A stretch of DNA of 64,000 nucleotides. Source: Microglena sp. YARC. Taxonomy: Eukaryota > Chlorophyta > Chlorophyceae > Chlamydomonadales > Chlamydomonadaceae. Below the pieces are notes generated by a model. It made no database searches, had not been told where the DNA came from, and saw nothing but the letters and a program-made list of their open reading frames with translations. The position numbers and the translations under genes are program-made. Numbering within the stretch: the first letter of the stretch is position 1; every line of letters starts with the position of its first letter. The stretch spans positions 42,714,759-42,778,758 of the forward strand of contig CM039465.1 in the NCBI GenBank assembly GCA_022414725.1, in the 5' to 3' direction. Positions 10,869 to 25,400 of the stretch are shown piece by piece.

Positions 10869-13800
10869 GCTACCAACAAGCACACATACCAACATGCACA
10901 CACACCAACACACCCACATACCAACATGCCCACATACCCACACACGCACACATATCAGTACGCACACATACCAGCATGCACACATGCCAACACGCACACA
11001 TACCAACAAGCACACATGCGAACACGCACACATACCAACACACATATCAGCACACACACATACCAACACTCACACATACCACCACACACATCAGCACGCA
11101 CACATACCAACACGCACACATACCACCACACACACATACCAACACGCACACATAAAAACACACACACATACCAACACTCACATATACCTACACGCACAAA
11201 TACCAACACGCAAACATACAAACATGCATATATCAACACGCACACATACCAACACGCACACATACCAACTCGCATACATACCAACATGCACACATACCAG
11301 CACGCACACATACCATGACGCGCATATACCAACATGCCCACATGTTAACTAGCACACATACCAACACATACGTACCAAGACGCACACGTACCAACAGACA
11401 TACATACCAAGATGCACACGTACCAACACACACACGTACCAACACACATACGTACCAAGATGCACACGTACCAACACACACACATACCAACACGCACACA
11501 TACCAACACACATACGTACCAAGACGCACACGTACCAACACACACACATACCAACACGCACACATACCCACACACGCACACATATCAGTACGCACACATA
11601 CCAGCATGCACACATGCCAACACGCATACATACCAACAAGCACACATACGAACACGCACACATACCAACACACATATCAGCACACACACATACCAACACT
11701 CACACATACCACCACACACATCAGCACGCACACATACCAACACGCACACATACCACCACACACACATACCAACACGCACACATAAAAACACACACACATA
11801 CCAACACTCACATATACCTACACGCACAAATACCAATACGCAAACATACAAACATGCATATATCAACACGCACACATACCAACACGCACACATACCAACT
11901 CGCATACATACCAACATGCACACATACCAGCACGCACACATACCATGACGCGCATATACCAACATGCCCACATGTTAACTAGCACACATACCAACACATA
12001 CGTACCAAGACGCACACGTACCAACAGACATACATACCAAGACGCACACGTACCAACACACACACATACCAACACACATACGTACCAAGACGCACACGTA
12101 CCAACACACACACATACCAACACACATACGTACCAAGACGCACACGTACCAACACACACACATACCAACACGCACACATACCCACACACGCACACATATC
12201 AGTACGCACAAATACCAGCATGCACACATGCCAACACGCACACATACCAACAAGCACACATACGAACACGCACACATACCAACACACATATCAGCACACA
12301 CACATACCAACACGCACACATACCAACTCGCATACATACCAACATGCACACATACCAGCACGCACACATACCATGACGCGCATATACCAACATGCCCACA
12401 TGTTAACTAGCACACATACCAACACATACGTACCAAGACGCACACGTACCAACAGACATACATACCAAGATGCACACGTACCAACACACACACGTACCAA
12501 CACGCACACATACCAACACACATACGTACCAAGACGCACACGTACCAACACACACACATACCAACACGCACACATACCCACACACGCACACATATCAGTA
12601 CGCACACATACCAGCATGCACACATGCCAACACGCATACATCCCAACAAGCACACATACGAACACGCACACATACCAACACACATATCAGCACACACACA
12701 TACCAACACTCACACATACCACCACACACATCAGCACGCACACATACCAACACGTACACATACCACCACACACACATACCAACACGCACACATAAAAACA
12801 CACACACATACCAACACTCACATATACCTACACGCACAAATACCAACACGCAAACATACAAACATGCATATATCAACACGCACACATACCAACACGCACA
12901 CATACCAACTCGCATACATACCAACATGCACACATACCAGCACGCACACATACCATGACGCGCATATACCAACATGCCCACATGTTAACTAGCACACATA
13001 CCAACACATACGTACCAAGACGCACACGTACCAACAGACATACATACCAAGACGCACGCGTACCAACACACACACATACCAACACACATACGTACCAAGA
13101 CGCACACGTACCAACACACACACATACCAACACACATACGTACCAAGACGCACACGTACCAACACACACACATACCAACACGCACACATACCCACACACG
13201 CACACATATCAGTACGCACAAATACCAGCATGCACACATGCCAACACGCACACATACCAACAAGCACACATACGAACACGCACACATACCAACACACATA
13301 TCAGCACACACACATACCAACACTCACACATACCACCACACATACCAACACTCACACATACCAGCACGCACACATACCATGACGCGCATATACCAACATG
13401 CCCACATGTTAACTAGCACACATACCAACACATACGTACCAAGACGCACACGTACCAACACACACAAATACCAACACACATACGTACCAAGACGCACACG
13501 TACCAACACACACACATACCAACACACATACGTACCAAGTCGCACACGTACCAACACACACACGCATACCAACACATACGTACCAAGATGCACACGTACC
13601 AACACACACACATACCAACACGCACACGTACCAACACACACACATACCAACACGCATACATACCAACACGCACCCATACCAACTCGCATACATACCAACA
13701 CGTACACTTACCAACACGCACACATACCATGACGCGCACATACCAACATGCGCACATGTTAACTAGCAACACTCACCCACACCAACACACCCACATACCA

Positions 13801-14580
13801 ACTCACACTCACATACCAATACGCACACATACCAACACACAGATGCCAACACGCACATACCATCACATACACAACCTAAAACACACACGTACCAACACGC
13901 ACACATACCAACACGCACACATACCAACACGCACACATACCAACACACCTACATACCAACTCACACACACATACCAACACGCACACATACCAACACACCT
14001 ACATACCAACACGCACACATACCAACATTCACACATACCAACACACACATACCAACACACACACACATACCAACACGCACACATACCAACACACCTACAT
14101 ACCAACTCACACACACATACCAACACGCACACATACCAACACACCTACATACCAACTCACACACACATACCAACACGCACACATACCAACACACCTACAT
14201 ACCAACTCACACACACACATACCAACACGTACACATATCAACAAACAAACATACCAACACGTATACGTACCAATATGCACACATACAAACACACGCATAC
14301 CAACACGCAACATACCAACACTCATACATACTAAAACGCACACATACCAACATGCACACATACCATCACACACACATCCTAAAACACACATGTACCAACA
14401 CGCACACATGCCAACACGCACACATACCAACACGCACACATACCAACACACCTACATACCAACTCACGCACACATACCAACACGCACACATACCAACTCA
14501 CACACACATACCAACACGCACACATACCAACATTCACACATACCAACACACACATACCAACACACACACACTTAATCAAA
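10869..14580. repeat. Large 16-bp-based VNTR (CACACATACCAACACG-type) with higher-order units
   Basis: About 3.7 kb of variants of CACACATACCAACACG. A marker phrase, ACCATGACGCGCATATACC followed by CACATGTTAACTAGCAC, recurs near 11312, 11944, 12371, 12954, 13377 and, in altered form, 13727, spaced roughly 420-630 bp, so short units are nested in higher-order blocks. After 13770 the array is less regular. His/Thr-rich plus-strand frames and Cys/Val-rich minus-strand frames here are translations of the repeat. Confidence 0.9.
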
Positions 14581-14639
14581 CACCCTCTTACACACAACAA
14601 CATAGGTGTACTGGGGATGTAGATAGTGCAACAGCCCTA

Positions 14640-14860
14640 CTGTACCGATCAATACTCTCCCCCCACACACACCCACACCCACACCAACACCCACACCCAC
14701 ACCCACACACCCACACACACGGACACACACACACAAACACACAAACACAAAACCCACATCTACCCCTCCTCACCCACCTACACTCACCCATCCACCCATA
14801 CCCACACCCACCCACCCACCCACATCCCTCCACACCCTATACACATGCAAAGGCAAGCTA
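14640..14860. repeat. (CACACC)n and CCACCC-rich tract
   Basis: CACACCCACACCCACACC-type simple sequence follows the VNTR, with CCCACCCACC toward 14825. No gene. Confidence 0.8.
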
Positions 14861-14959
14861 TTGACCCCGACCACGTTTACAGCAGCCAAGACCAACAAAT
14901 TGATGGATTCACTTCGACATAAAAACGGATTTGAATGTGAAGGCTGGGCTTCCTGTGCT

Positions 14960-15245
14960 CACGCAACTAGAGGTCAATGCGTCACTGTTTCATTTTTGGG
15001 CTACTCATGGCAGCTTCCCGCCAGCTCCAATAGCCCGCCACTGGGTCACTGTTTCATTTTTTGTCCACTCCTGGCAGCTTCCTGCCAGCTCCAATAGCCC
15101 GCCACTGGGTCACTGTTCCATTTTTGGTCCACTCCTGGCAGCTTCCTGCCAGCTCCTACAGCCCGCCACTGAGTCACTGTTTCATTTGGGGCTACTCATG
15201 GCAGCTTCCCGCCAGCTCCAATAGCCCGCCACTGAGTCAAACCCA
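14960..15245 (+). repeat. Tandem repeat of about 75 bp, four copies, of a dispersed family
   Basis: GGCAGCTTCC, CCAGCTCC and AGCCCGCCACTG recur four times, with TCACTGTTTCATTTTT between them. The same order of motifs plus flanking sequence occurs once at 59890-60085, which identifies a dispersed element whose inner part was amplified here. Confidence 0.75.
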
Positions 15246-15344
15246 ATCCTTAAACTGTGTTTGAATGCTTGTCATATCAGCTTTCAGATGCACTTCCTAG
15301 CGTCAGGTTTGGCCCAAGGATATGAAAAAGGAGCTGCTTAGAAG

Positions 15345-15600
15345 CTGCTACATGAAGCTCGGCCGTAGCTCGACAAGGGAGCTCCTAGAAGCTGCTACAC
15401 TTAGATCGACAAGGGAGCTGCCTAGAAGCTGCTACACGTAGCTCAAAAAGGGAGCTGCTGAGAAGCTGCTACACTTAGCTCAACAAGGGAGCTGCCGAGA
15501 AGCTGTGACACGTATCTCAAAAAGGGAGCTGCCTAGAAGCTGCGACACGTATCTCAAAAAGGGAGCTGCCCAGAAGCTGTTACACGTATCTCAAAAACGT
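15345..15600 (+). repeat. 37-bp minisatellite, about seven copies, upstream of the GT61 gene
   Basis: Units contain GCTGCTACAC, AGCTCAAAAAGGGAGCTGC and GAA, period 37. The array ends about 50 nt before ATG 15650, so it lies in the probable 5' leader or promoter of the GT61 gene. AGGAGCTG and ATAGCTCAAAAA also occur in the related element near 60070. I see no recognisable TATA box in between. Confidence 0.75.
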
Positions 15601-15649
15601 AACAGTACAAGTTTCGTTTTTGAGCTACATCGTACTGTAAAACAGTACA

Positions 15650-16072
15650 ATGCGTCCTGCAGGACATACAAAGGCTGCACCAGCAGCCAGCCAAGGCCAA
15701 CATCCAAGGCCAGCAGCCAAGGCCAGCAGCCAGCCAAGGCCAGCAGCTGCTAAAGTCTACCGAGTTATCGTAGGGACTTCAGTACTGCTCCTGTTGTTGC
15801 TCTTACTAATACTCATTGTGATGTTCGTGGAGATGCCGAAACCTCCGCGTGACCTAGCTGTTGGCTTATCCAGCAGTTCCGGTTTTGGTTCAGGTTCAAC
15901 TACTGCTTCTGGTTCTGATTCCGGTTCTGGATTCACTTCCAGTTCTGGTGATGGTGATGGTTTCGGATCCACTTCCGGTTCTGCTCATGGTTCTGGTTCT
16001 GGAGCTGGGAAGCAACCAAGTAGCTGTGTCCATGAGGCTGTGCTAGCAGAGTTGGGATGTATAGCTTTGACG
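15650..16072 (+). CDS. GT61 gene exon 1: N-terminus, membrane anchor and stem
   Basis: 141 codons from ATG 15650 to a gtgagt donor after 16072, phase 0. The first 35 residues are Ala/Pro/Gln/Lys-rich and fit a cytosolic tail. A Leu/Ile/Val-rich helix at about residues 38-60 ([19 protein letters not shown]) is followed by PKPPRDL and a Ser/Gly/Asp stem of about 50 residues, which is the layout of Golgi type II glycosyltransferases. The exon closes with a Cys-containing stretch ([18 protein letters not shown]) leading into the catalytic region. The ATG has an ACAATG context and is the first Met of the open frame. Unlike other exons it has no decayed copies that I can see. Confidence 0.75.
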
Positions 16073-16441
16073 GTGAGTGGTGGTGGTGGTGGGGTGGTGG
16101 TGGTGCTGGGGGTGGTGGTGGGGGGTGGTGGTGGGGTGGTGGTGTGGGGGGGGTGGGGGATGATGGTGGGGGTGGGAATAGGGGTATTGTGGGTGTGGGG
16201 GGGAAGGTGGGTGTGGGGGTGATGGTGGGGGTGGGGGTTGGGGTGGGGATGATTGTGGGTGGAGGGTGATGGTGATGGTTGTGTGTACATGCATACATCT
16301 ATATATATGTATGCATGGACATACAGGTATATCGCAATTGACCGGCCCTGACCGGCATATCGGCCGCCGTGTCACCACACGCACACGGTGGACCGCACGC
16401 CTACCTGGAGTTCACGGGGGCAAATTACTTACCCCCCCCCC

Positions 16442-16472
<31 letters not shown>

Positions 16473-19400
16473 CCTCCAGGCAAAACTTTGCTGCAACTCG
16501 AGCAACTTGAGCAACTTTTTGCACCAACTTTGCACAAACTCAAGCAACGTTCAAACTCGAGCCCATTTCCTTCTCTTTCTTTCTTCCGTTCCGCATCATG
16601 CTTCAAATGATATTAAATAGTTTCAATCCTTCAATCCTTCAATACTTTGTTGCTTATACGCAAACTTGAGCACACATGGCGCTCAGGCTCATTGTGTACA
16701 ATTTGTTGCTCCTTGAGGCCACCATGGCGCACCAGCAGCCAATTCCAGGAGACAGAAGAGCTGGAAACACTGCCACTCAGCGAGCAAGGCGAGCTCTTTA
16801 CAATAACGAGCACAGGAGCGATGCAAACCAGCGTCTTCGTATAGCTGAAGCTGTCATGCCTGAAAATGAGCGCCTGGCCGCTAACCTGACGAGGCGCGAG
16901 GCCTGTGCTGAAATTAATGCTGCCTGGCAAGCTGCGCAGGCAGGAGCTCGTGCTGCTAATGCTGCTAGGCAACCTGTGCAGGCTCAAGCACAAGCTGCCC
17001 GTAAAGCTGCGCAGGCAGATGCTCGTGCTGCTAATGCTGCAAGGCAGCCTGCGCAGGCTCAAGCACAAGCTGCCTGGGGACCCATCTGGCCTCAAGTTCT
17101 TTGTGATTGTGATTGTGATTGTGAAAAATGCAGGAGAGGGTCCCGTGCACACTGAAAACGTTGTGTATAAAGAAGTGTTTCGATAGAAGCTCGTGAGCGA
17201 GTAGCAATTGCAAGAGAGGCTCATGTGCAATCCGTAAACATTGAGTACATATAAATGTTCATGACGTTTTAACATTTACACATTGTGTTCATGAAGTTTT
17301 TACTTGGTTCATTGTGTACATCTAAATGTTCATGACGTTTAACTTGGTTCATTGTGTACATCTAAATGTTCATGACGTTTAACTTGGTTCATTGTGTACA
17401 TCTAAATGTTCATGACGTTTAACTTGGTTCATTGTGTACATCTAAATGTTCATGACGTTTTGTAACAAACTAAGAGCTTAAATTGTCCTTGTGTGTGTGT
17501 GGTTGTGGTGGGAGGGGGGGGGCCACCGGCGCACACGGGCATGTACTAGTACATACATACATACATACATACATACATACATACATACATACATACATAC
17601 ATACATACATACATACATACATACATACATACGTACGTACATACATACATACATACATACATACATACATACGTACATACATACGTACGTACGTACATAC
17701 ATACATACATACATACATACATACATACATACGTACATACATACATACATACATACATACATACATACATACATACGTACATACATACATACATACATAC
17801 GTACATACATACATACATACATACATACATACATGCATACATACATACACAGACATGTATACATACCTATTCAGCTAGCATGTTTGCTTTTGTATTTGCA
17901 GGATGTGTGCTTCAATGTGTGCTTGTTACGCATGTTTCACATGCACGAGTACATGGTTCACATTCACGAGTACATGGTTCCGTGCTTGTTACGCATGTTT
18001 CACATGCACGAGTACATGGTTCACATTCACGAGTACATGGTTCCGTGCTTGTTACGCATGTTTCACATGCACGAGTACATGGTTCACATTCACGAGTACA
18101 TGGTTCCGTGCTTGTTACGCATGTTTCACATTTTGTGCTTGTTACGCATGTTTCACATTTTGTGCTTGTTACGCATGTTTCACATTTTGTGCTTGTTACG
18201 CATGTTTCACATTCACGAGTACATGGTTCCGTTTTCTGATCCACCCATCCAACACACACACACCCTTACTCTCCACCACCCCAATGGTTCATCCGCCTTC
18301 CCCCCCCCCCACCCCACCCCCACCCTTCCTCTCCACCACCCCATGTTTCATCCACCCTCCCATCCCCCCCCCCCCCTAGCTAGCATGTTTGCTTTTGTAT
18401 GTGCATGATGTATGCTTCAATGTGTGCAAGTTCCACATGTTCCACATCCACTAGTAAATGGTTCATACGCCTTCCCATCCACCCATCCACCCCCCACCCC
18501 ACCCACCCCCTCCTCTCCACCACCACCATTGTTTCATCCCACCCTCCCATTCCCCCCCCCCCCCCCCCCTACCCCCCTACTCTTTACCACCCCAATGGTT
18601 CATCCGCCTTCCCCCCACCCCCCCACCCCCACCCCCACCCCTTCCTCTCCACCACTCCATTGTTTCATCCACCCATCCCCCTCCCCCCACCCTAGCTAGC
18701 ATGTTTGCTTTTGTATGTGCATGATGTATGCTTCGATGTGTGCTAGTTCCACATGCACGAGTATGTGGTTTCATCCGCCTCCCCCCCCCCCCCCCCCCTA
18801 AGCTAGCATGTTTGCTTTTGTATGCGTATGATGGGTGCTTTGATGTGCGCTTGTTAACATGTTCCACATGCACGAGTAAATGGTTCATCCGCCTTCCCAT
18901 CTCCCCCCCCCCCCCCCCCCCCCCCCTACTCTCCACCACCCAATGTTTCATCTGCCTTCCCATCCAACAATCCAACCCAACCCACCACCCCCTTACTCTC
19001 CACCACCCCAATGGTTTCATCCACCCTTTCATCCCCCTTCCCCCCCCCTCAGCTAGCATGTTTGCTTTTGTGTATGCAGGATGCGTGCTTTGACCAGCAA
19101 GAAATAATCACATGTAAGTTGTACATGGACCAGGTATAAATAATAAGAAGTAAGGTGTACATTAGTAATCACATGTAAGTTGTACATGGACCAGGTATAA
19201 ATAATAAGAAGTAAGGTGTACATTAGTAATCGCATGTAAGTTGTACATGGACCAGGTATAAATAATAAGAAGTAAGGTGTACATTAGTAATCACATGTAA
19301 GTTGTACATGGACCAGGTATAAATAATAAGAAGTAAGGTGTACATTAGTAATCACATGTAAGTTGTACATGGACCAGGTATAAATAATAAGAAGTAAGGT

Positions 19401-22400
19401 GTACATCAGTAATCACATGTAAGTTGTACATGGACCAGGTATAAATAATAAGAAGTAAGGTGTACATCAGTAATCACATATAAGTTGTACATGGACCAGG
19501 TATTAATAATAATAAGGAAGGTGTACATTAGTAATCACATGTAAGTTGTACATGGACCAGGTATAAATAATAAGATGAAAGGTGTACATCAACCAGGTAG
19601 AAAACATAAGATGCATGGTGTACATTAGTAATCACGTGTAAGTTGTACATCGACCAGCAATACATAATCAGATGTAAGTTGTGCATTAGTAATCTGATGT
19701 AAGTTGTACATTAGTAATCACATGTAAGTTGTACATTGACCAGAAACAATTAATTACATGTAAGTTGTACATTAGTAATCTCATGTAACTTGTATACCAA
19801 CTAGCTAGAAATATTAAGATGTTAGTTTTATGTATAAATGAGTAATTATATGTGACACCCTTCCACCCCAGACCCGCCCCCTTAAAACCCTTATACCCTA
19901 CCCTCCCCTCCCCCCCCTCCCATCCACCTCTTTACTCCTCCGTCCCCTTCACCACCACCACCACCACCACCACCACTACTTCCACCACCACAAGAACCTC
20001 CCCCCCCCCCCCCCCCCCCCCCCCCTCCCCCCCCCACACACCCACACACACACCACCACACACCACCACATACACACACCATCCCACTCCCCACCTCTTC
20101 ACTCCTCCACCCCCAGACGATATGCGCTACCAGTCTGATGATTCATGATCACCAGCCTCTTTGCAAGCATCAACAACAGCAATGTAGTCTACCCCCTCCT
20201 GCTCACCCCTCCACCCCCTTGACCTCCCTTGGCCCCCCTTTACCCCCCCCCCCCCCCCCCCCCCCCCCCACACACACACACAGACACACACTCACACACA
20301 CACACACAAACACACACAAACACAAACACCCTACTCCTCCACCCCTCCACCCCCTTGATCCCCCCCACCCCACCCACCTCTATACTTCTCCCCACACTCC
20401 CCCCACCCCACACCCCCATCCCCCCCACCCCCCACACCTACACCCTTCTTTCCTCCTCCACCCCCAGATGAGATGCGCTTCTAGTCTGATGATCATCATG
20501 AGCCCCTGCGAGCATCAACAACAGCAATGTAGTATACCTCCTCCTCACCACCCCTTGACCCCCCCCCACCCACCCCCCCACCCCCACCCCCCCACCCCCC
20601 CTCTTTACTCCTCCACCCCCCAGACGATATCGCTACCAGTCTGATGATGATCACCAGCCGCTGCCGAGCATCAACCAAACAGCAATGTAGTCTACCCCCT
20701 CATCATCACCCCCCCTTGACCCCCCTGATCCCCCCTTGACCCCCCACCCCTCCTCACTCATACACACACACACACACACACTACTCCTCCATCCCCCATC
20801 CCCACCCCCACCCACCCACCCACCTCTTTTCTCCTCCACCCCCCCAGACGATATGCGCTACCAGTCTGATGTTGATCATCAGCCTCTGCCGAGCATCAAC
20901 ATCAGCGATTTAGTTTACAACTGGCCAAGCAAGCTAGGCAATGGCGACAAGTTTATCAATGGGCACATGCTGCCGTACAGGTGGGGAGTGGGGTAGGGAT
21001 AGGGAATAGCGATTAGGGTGGTCATCGGGAGGAAGAGACAATGGCAACACGTTTATAAATGGGCACATGCTGGAGTACAGGTGAGGATTGGGGTGGGCAT
21101 TGGGGTGGGGAGTGGGAATTGGGTGGGGGATAGGGAAGGGGTGGGCATTGGAGGAGAGGAGGGAGAGGGGAGTGGGGTGGGCACTGGTTAGGGGATAGGG
21201 GTGGGCATTGCAGTGGGCATTGGGAAGTGCATTGGGATTGGGGTGGGCATTGCGGTGGGGGGGGGGGGGGGGGCATTGGGTAGGGATAGGGAAGGGTGGC
21301 ATTGGGGGAGGAGGGAGAGGGGAGTGGGGTGGGCAGTGGTTAGGGGAGAGGGGTGGTCATTGCAGTGGGCATTGGGAAGTGCATTGGGATTGGGGTGGGG
21401 AGTGCGGTGGGCACTGAGAAGGGTGGGCATTGGGAGGAAGAGGGAGAGGGGGCTGAGGGGGGCACTGGGTAGGGGGTAAGCGATTGGGATGGGCATTGGG
21501 AAGGGGTGGGCAGTGGGAGGAAGAGGGAGACAGGGAGTGAACTCAATGGGCACACAGGGGATATGCGTACAGGTGGGGAGTGGGGTGGGCATTGGGAAGG
21601 GGATAGGGGGAGTGAACAACTCAATGGGCTCAAGCAGGAGTACAGGTGTGTGGATATGAGTTGGGGTGGGCAATGGGGAGGGGATAGGGAAGGGGTGTGC
21701 AAAGGGGTGGGCATTGGGAAGAAGAGTCAATGTCAAAACGTTTATCAATGGGCACATGCTGCAGCACAGGTGGGAGTGGGGTGTGCATTGGGGAGGGGGA
21801 GGGAAGGGCATGCATTGGGGTGGGCATTGGGAGGAAGAGGCAATGGCGACACGTTTATCAATGGGCACATCTGCAGTGCATGTGGGAGTGGGGTGGGCAT
21901 TGGGAAGGGATAGGGGAGTGAACAACTCAATGGGGCATAAGCTGGAGTACAGGTGTGAAGATATGGGTTGGGTGGCATTAGGGTGGGCATTGGGAAGGGG
22001 ATAGGGGATAGGGAAGCGGTGGGCATTGGGATGAGGAGGCACTGGCGAAAAGGTTTATCAATGGGCACATGCTGGTGTACAGGTGGGGAGTGGGGTGGGA
22101 CTTGGGAAGGGGGTAGGGGATAGGGAAGGGGTGTGCATTGGGGTGGGCATTGAGATGAAGAGGCAATGGCGACAAGTTTATCAATGGGCACATGCTGCAG
22201 TACAGGTGGGGAGTGGGGTGGGACTTGGGAAGGGGGTAGGGGATAGGGAAGGGGTGTGCATTGGGGTGGGCATTGGGATGAAGAGGCAATGGCGACAAGT
22301 TTATCAATGGGCACATGCTGCAGTACATGTGGGGAGTGGGGTGGGACTTGGGAAGGGGTAGGGATAGAAAAAGGGTGTGCATTGGGGTGGGCATTGGGAT

Positions 22401-25400
22401 GAAGAGGCAATGGCGACAAGTTTATCAAGGGACACATGCTGGTGTACAGGTGGGGAGTGGGGTGGGCATTGGGAAGGAGTGGGCATTGGGGTGGGCATCG
22501 CGAAGGGGATAGGGATTGGGTGGGCATTGAGAGGAAGAGGGAGAGGGGGACTGAGGTGGGCACTGGTAGGGTTATAGGGATTGGGGTGGGCATAGGGAAG
22601 GGGTGGGCAGTGGGAGGAAGAGGGAGACGGGGAGTGAACTTAATGGGCACACCAGGGGATATGGGTTGGGTGGGGATTGGGGAGGGATAGGGGGAGTGAA
22701 CAACTCAATGGGCACAAGCTGGAGTACAGGTGTGAGTTTATGGGTTGGGGTGGGCATAGGAGAGGGGATGGGGGAGGGGTAAGGGGAGGGGATAGGAGAT
22801 AGGAGATAGGAAAGGGATGGGCATTGAGAAGGGGAGTCGGCATTGCGAGTGGAGTGGGCACTGAAGTACGGTGGGAGTGGGGTGGGCAACTGGGAAGGGG
22901 TGGGCATTGGAGGAGGGGATAGTGGATTGCGATTGGGAGTGGGGTGGGCACTGGGAAGGGGTGGGCATTGAGGAGGGGATAGTGGATTGGGAGTGGGGTG
23001 GGCACTGGGAAGGGGTGGGCATTTGAGGAGGGGATAGTGGATTGGGAGTGGGGTGGGCACTGGAAGGGGTGGGCATTGAGGAGGGGATAGTGGATTGCGA
23101 TTGGGAGTGGGGTGGGCACTGGGAAGGGGTGGGCATTGGGAGAAAGAGGGAGAGTGGGAGTGGACAACTTACCCAACCCCCACCCCCTTGGTGGTGTGGA
23201 CCCGCTGCCCCTACAACATTCCATTTAACAACAACCCTTGCCACTTCTGCAATCCAAACCAATCCAAACCAGACCAATGCCCTTTCCAATACCCACACAC
23301 TCACCCCTACCCCCTTGGTTGTGTGTGACCGCTGCCCCTACAACATTCCATTTAACAACAACCCTTGCCACTTCTGCAATCCAAACCAATCCAAACCAGA
23401 CCAATGCCCTTTCCAATACCCACCCTCACCCCTACCCCCTTGGTGGTGTGGACCCGCTGCCCCTACAACATTCCATTTAACAACAACCCTTGCCACTTCT
23501 GCAATCCAAACCAATCCAAACCAGACCAATGCCCTTTCCAATACCCACCCTCACCCCCACCCCCTTGGTGGTGTGGACTTGCTGCCCCTACAACATGTCA
23601 TTTAACAACAACCCTTGCCACTCCCGCAATCCAAACCAATCCAAACCAATCCTAACCAATCCAATCCAATCCAAACCAATCCAAACCAAATGCAACCAGG
23701 CCAGTCTCAACCAGGGATTGCTTCTCCTGCTAAGTACAAGCAGGATCGCTAGTCTTGACTCCGTTTTAAACGAAATTACCGGTTTTTGTTACAAAAAAGA
23801 AAAAAACTTTTTTTTTGCCCGCTAAATTGCCCTGAAAAGCAGGGGGGGGGGGGGGGGTTGGCAAAAAAAATGAAATACACCATCACAAAAAAGTGCTGAG
23901 GCACCCTTCTGCAGCCCCCCCCCCCCCCGGCTCCAGAACCCACTGTACAGCCACCATCTCAGTCACCACTTGGTGTTATGGTGTCTAATTAGGCTCATTT
24001 TACAGGGTTTTTAAAGGCCTATCCATGGAGGTTGGTCTAGAGACCATTGGATTTGTTTGAAACATAGAAAATCATTATCATCAATGTGACATTGTTTGGG
24101 TGGGGCTTGGGGGTCAGTCAGTCAGTCAGTCAGTCAGTCAGTCAGTCAGTCAGTTAAAAACAAAGTCAGTCAAAAAAAAGTCAGTCAAAAAAGTCAGTAA
24201 CAAAAGAAGAAGCAACGAACTACCATGAGGTCTATGCTCTGCACGTCGTTGTAAATAACATGTTTGGTTAGGACGTTGTGTGTGTGGGAGAGAGAGGGAG
24301 AGAGAGAGACCATGGACCCCCCCCCCCCCCCCCCCCGCCCCCTCCTCTGCCCTGGGCATAATATGTGGGTGGATCTCTACCAAATAGCATAAATGGACTG
24401 GTATTAAGTAGAGGAACACTGGAGGACACGCTACTTCCTTTTCCATGTCAATCCTGTGAGCTAGAAAAAGTGCCTGGAAAGTACTGGGAAAAGTACCTAA
24501 TTTTTTTGAAAATTCCAGATTTCCCCCTCGCCCCCCCCCCCCCCCCCCTTCGCGGCCCCAACTTCGGAGGACCAGCACTTTTTTCTACTGGGCCAAATTA
24601 AGAGATACAACGCGATTCTTCATCCTCTTAATGATATCTACAAAGTTGGGTGATGGTGTCATTTTGGTTTGAAGTTGACCGCCCCTTGCTGAAAAGCTAC
24701 AAAAATCATAACAGCTGTAGAAAGGTACAAAAACTATAACAGCTGTAGAAGCTGAAAAGCTACAAAAACTAGAACAGCTGTAGAAAGCACAAAAACTAGA
24801 ACAGCTGTAGAAAGCACAAAAACTAGAACAGCTGTAGAAGCACTAATAACTAGAAAACGCTGTAGAAAGCACTAAAACTAGAACAGCTGTAGAAAGCACT
24901 AAAACTAGAACAGCTTGTAGAATAGCACTAAAACTATGAACAGCTGTAGAAAGCACTAATAACTAGAACAGCTGTAGAAAGCACTAAAACTAGAAACAGC
25001 ACTGTGAGAAAGCACTAAAACTAGAAAAAACACTGTAGAAAGCTACAAAACGCTGTTCCTGAAGGAGGCGTAAAACCATGAAGGTAAAAAAAAAAAAACT
25101 TTCAGATTTGAAAAGCATATTACTGGTCTCAACCAATCCTAACCAAACCAGATCAAACCAATCCAAGCCCAGACTAAACCAGACCAAACCAGACCAAACC
25201 ATACTGGTAAAACCAACCAGACCACCCACAGCAGCATCACAATCAAGGAGCAACACCTCCTACAAGGTGGTGCGAATCTATCTGCCACCCCCCCCCCCCC
25301 CCCCCCTTTCTTTACCCGTGCACCAGCCCTTGGTGGTGTGGACCCGCTACCCCTACAACATACCAACCAACAACAACCCTTGCCACTTAAACAATCCTAG

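Noticed and set aside
10870..14580. His/Thr-rich and Cys/Val-rich long open frames
   Set aside because: They are translations of the 16-bp VNTR; they stop and restart with unit indels and have no unique sequence.
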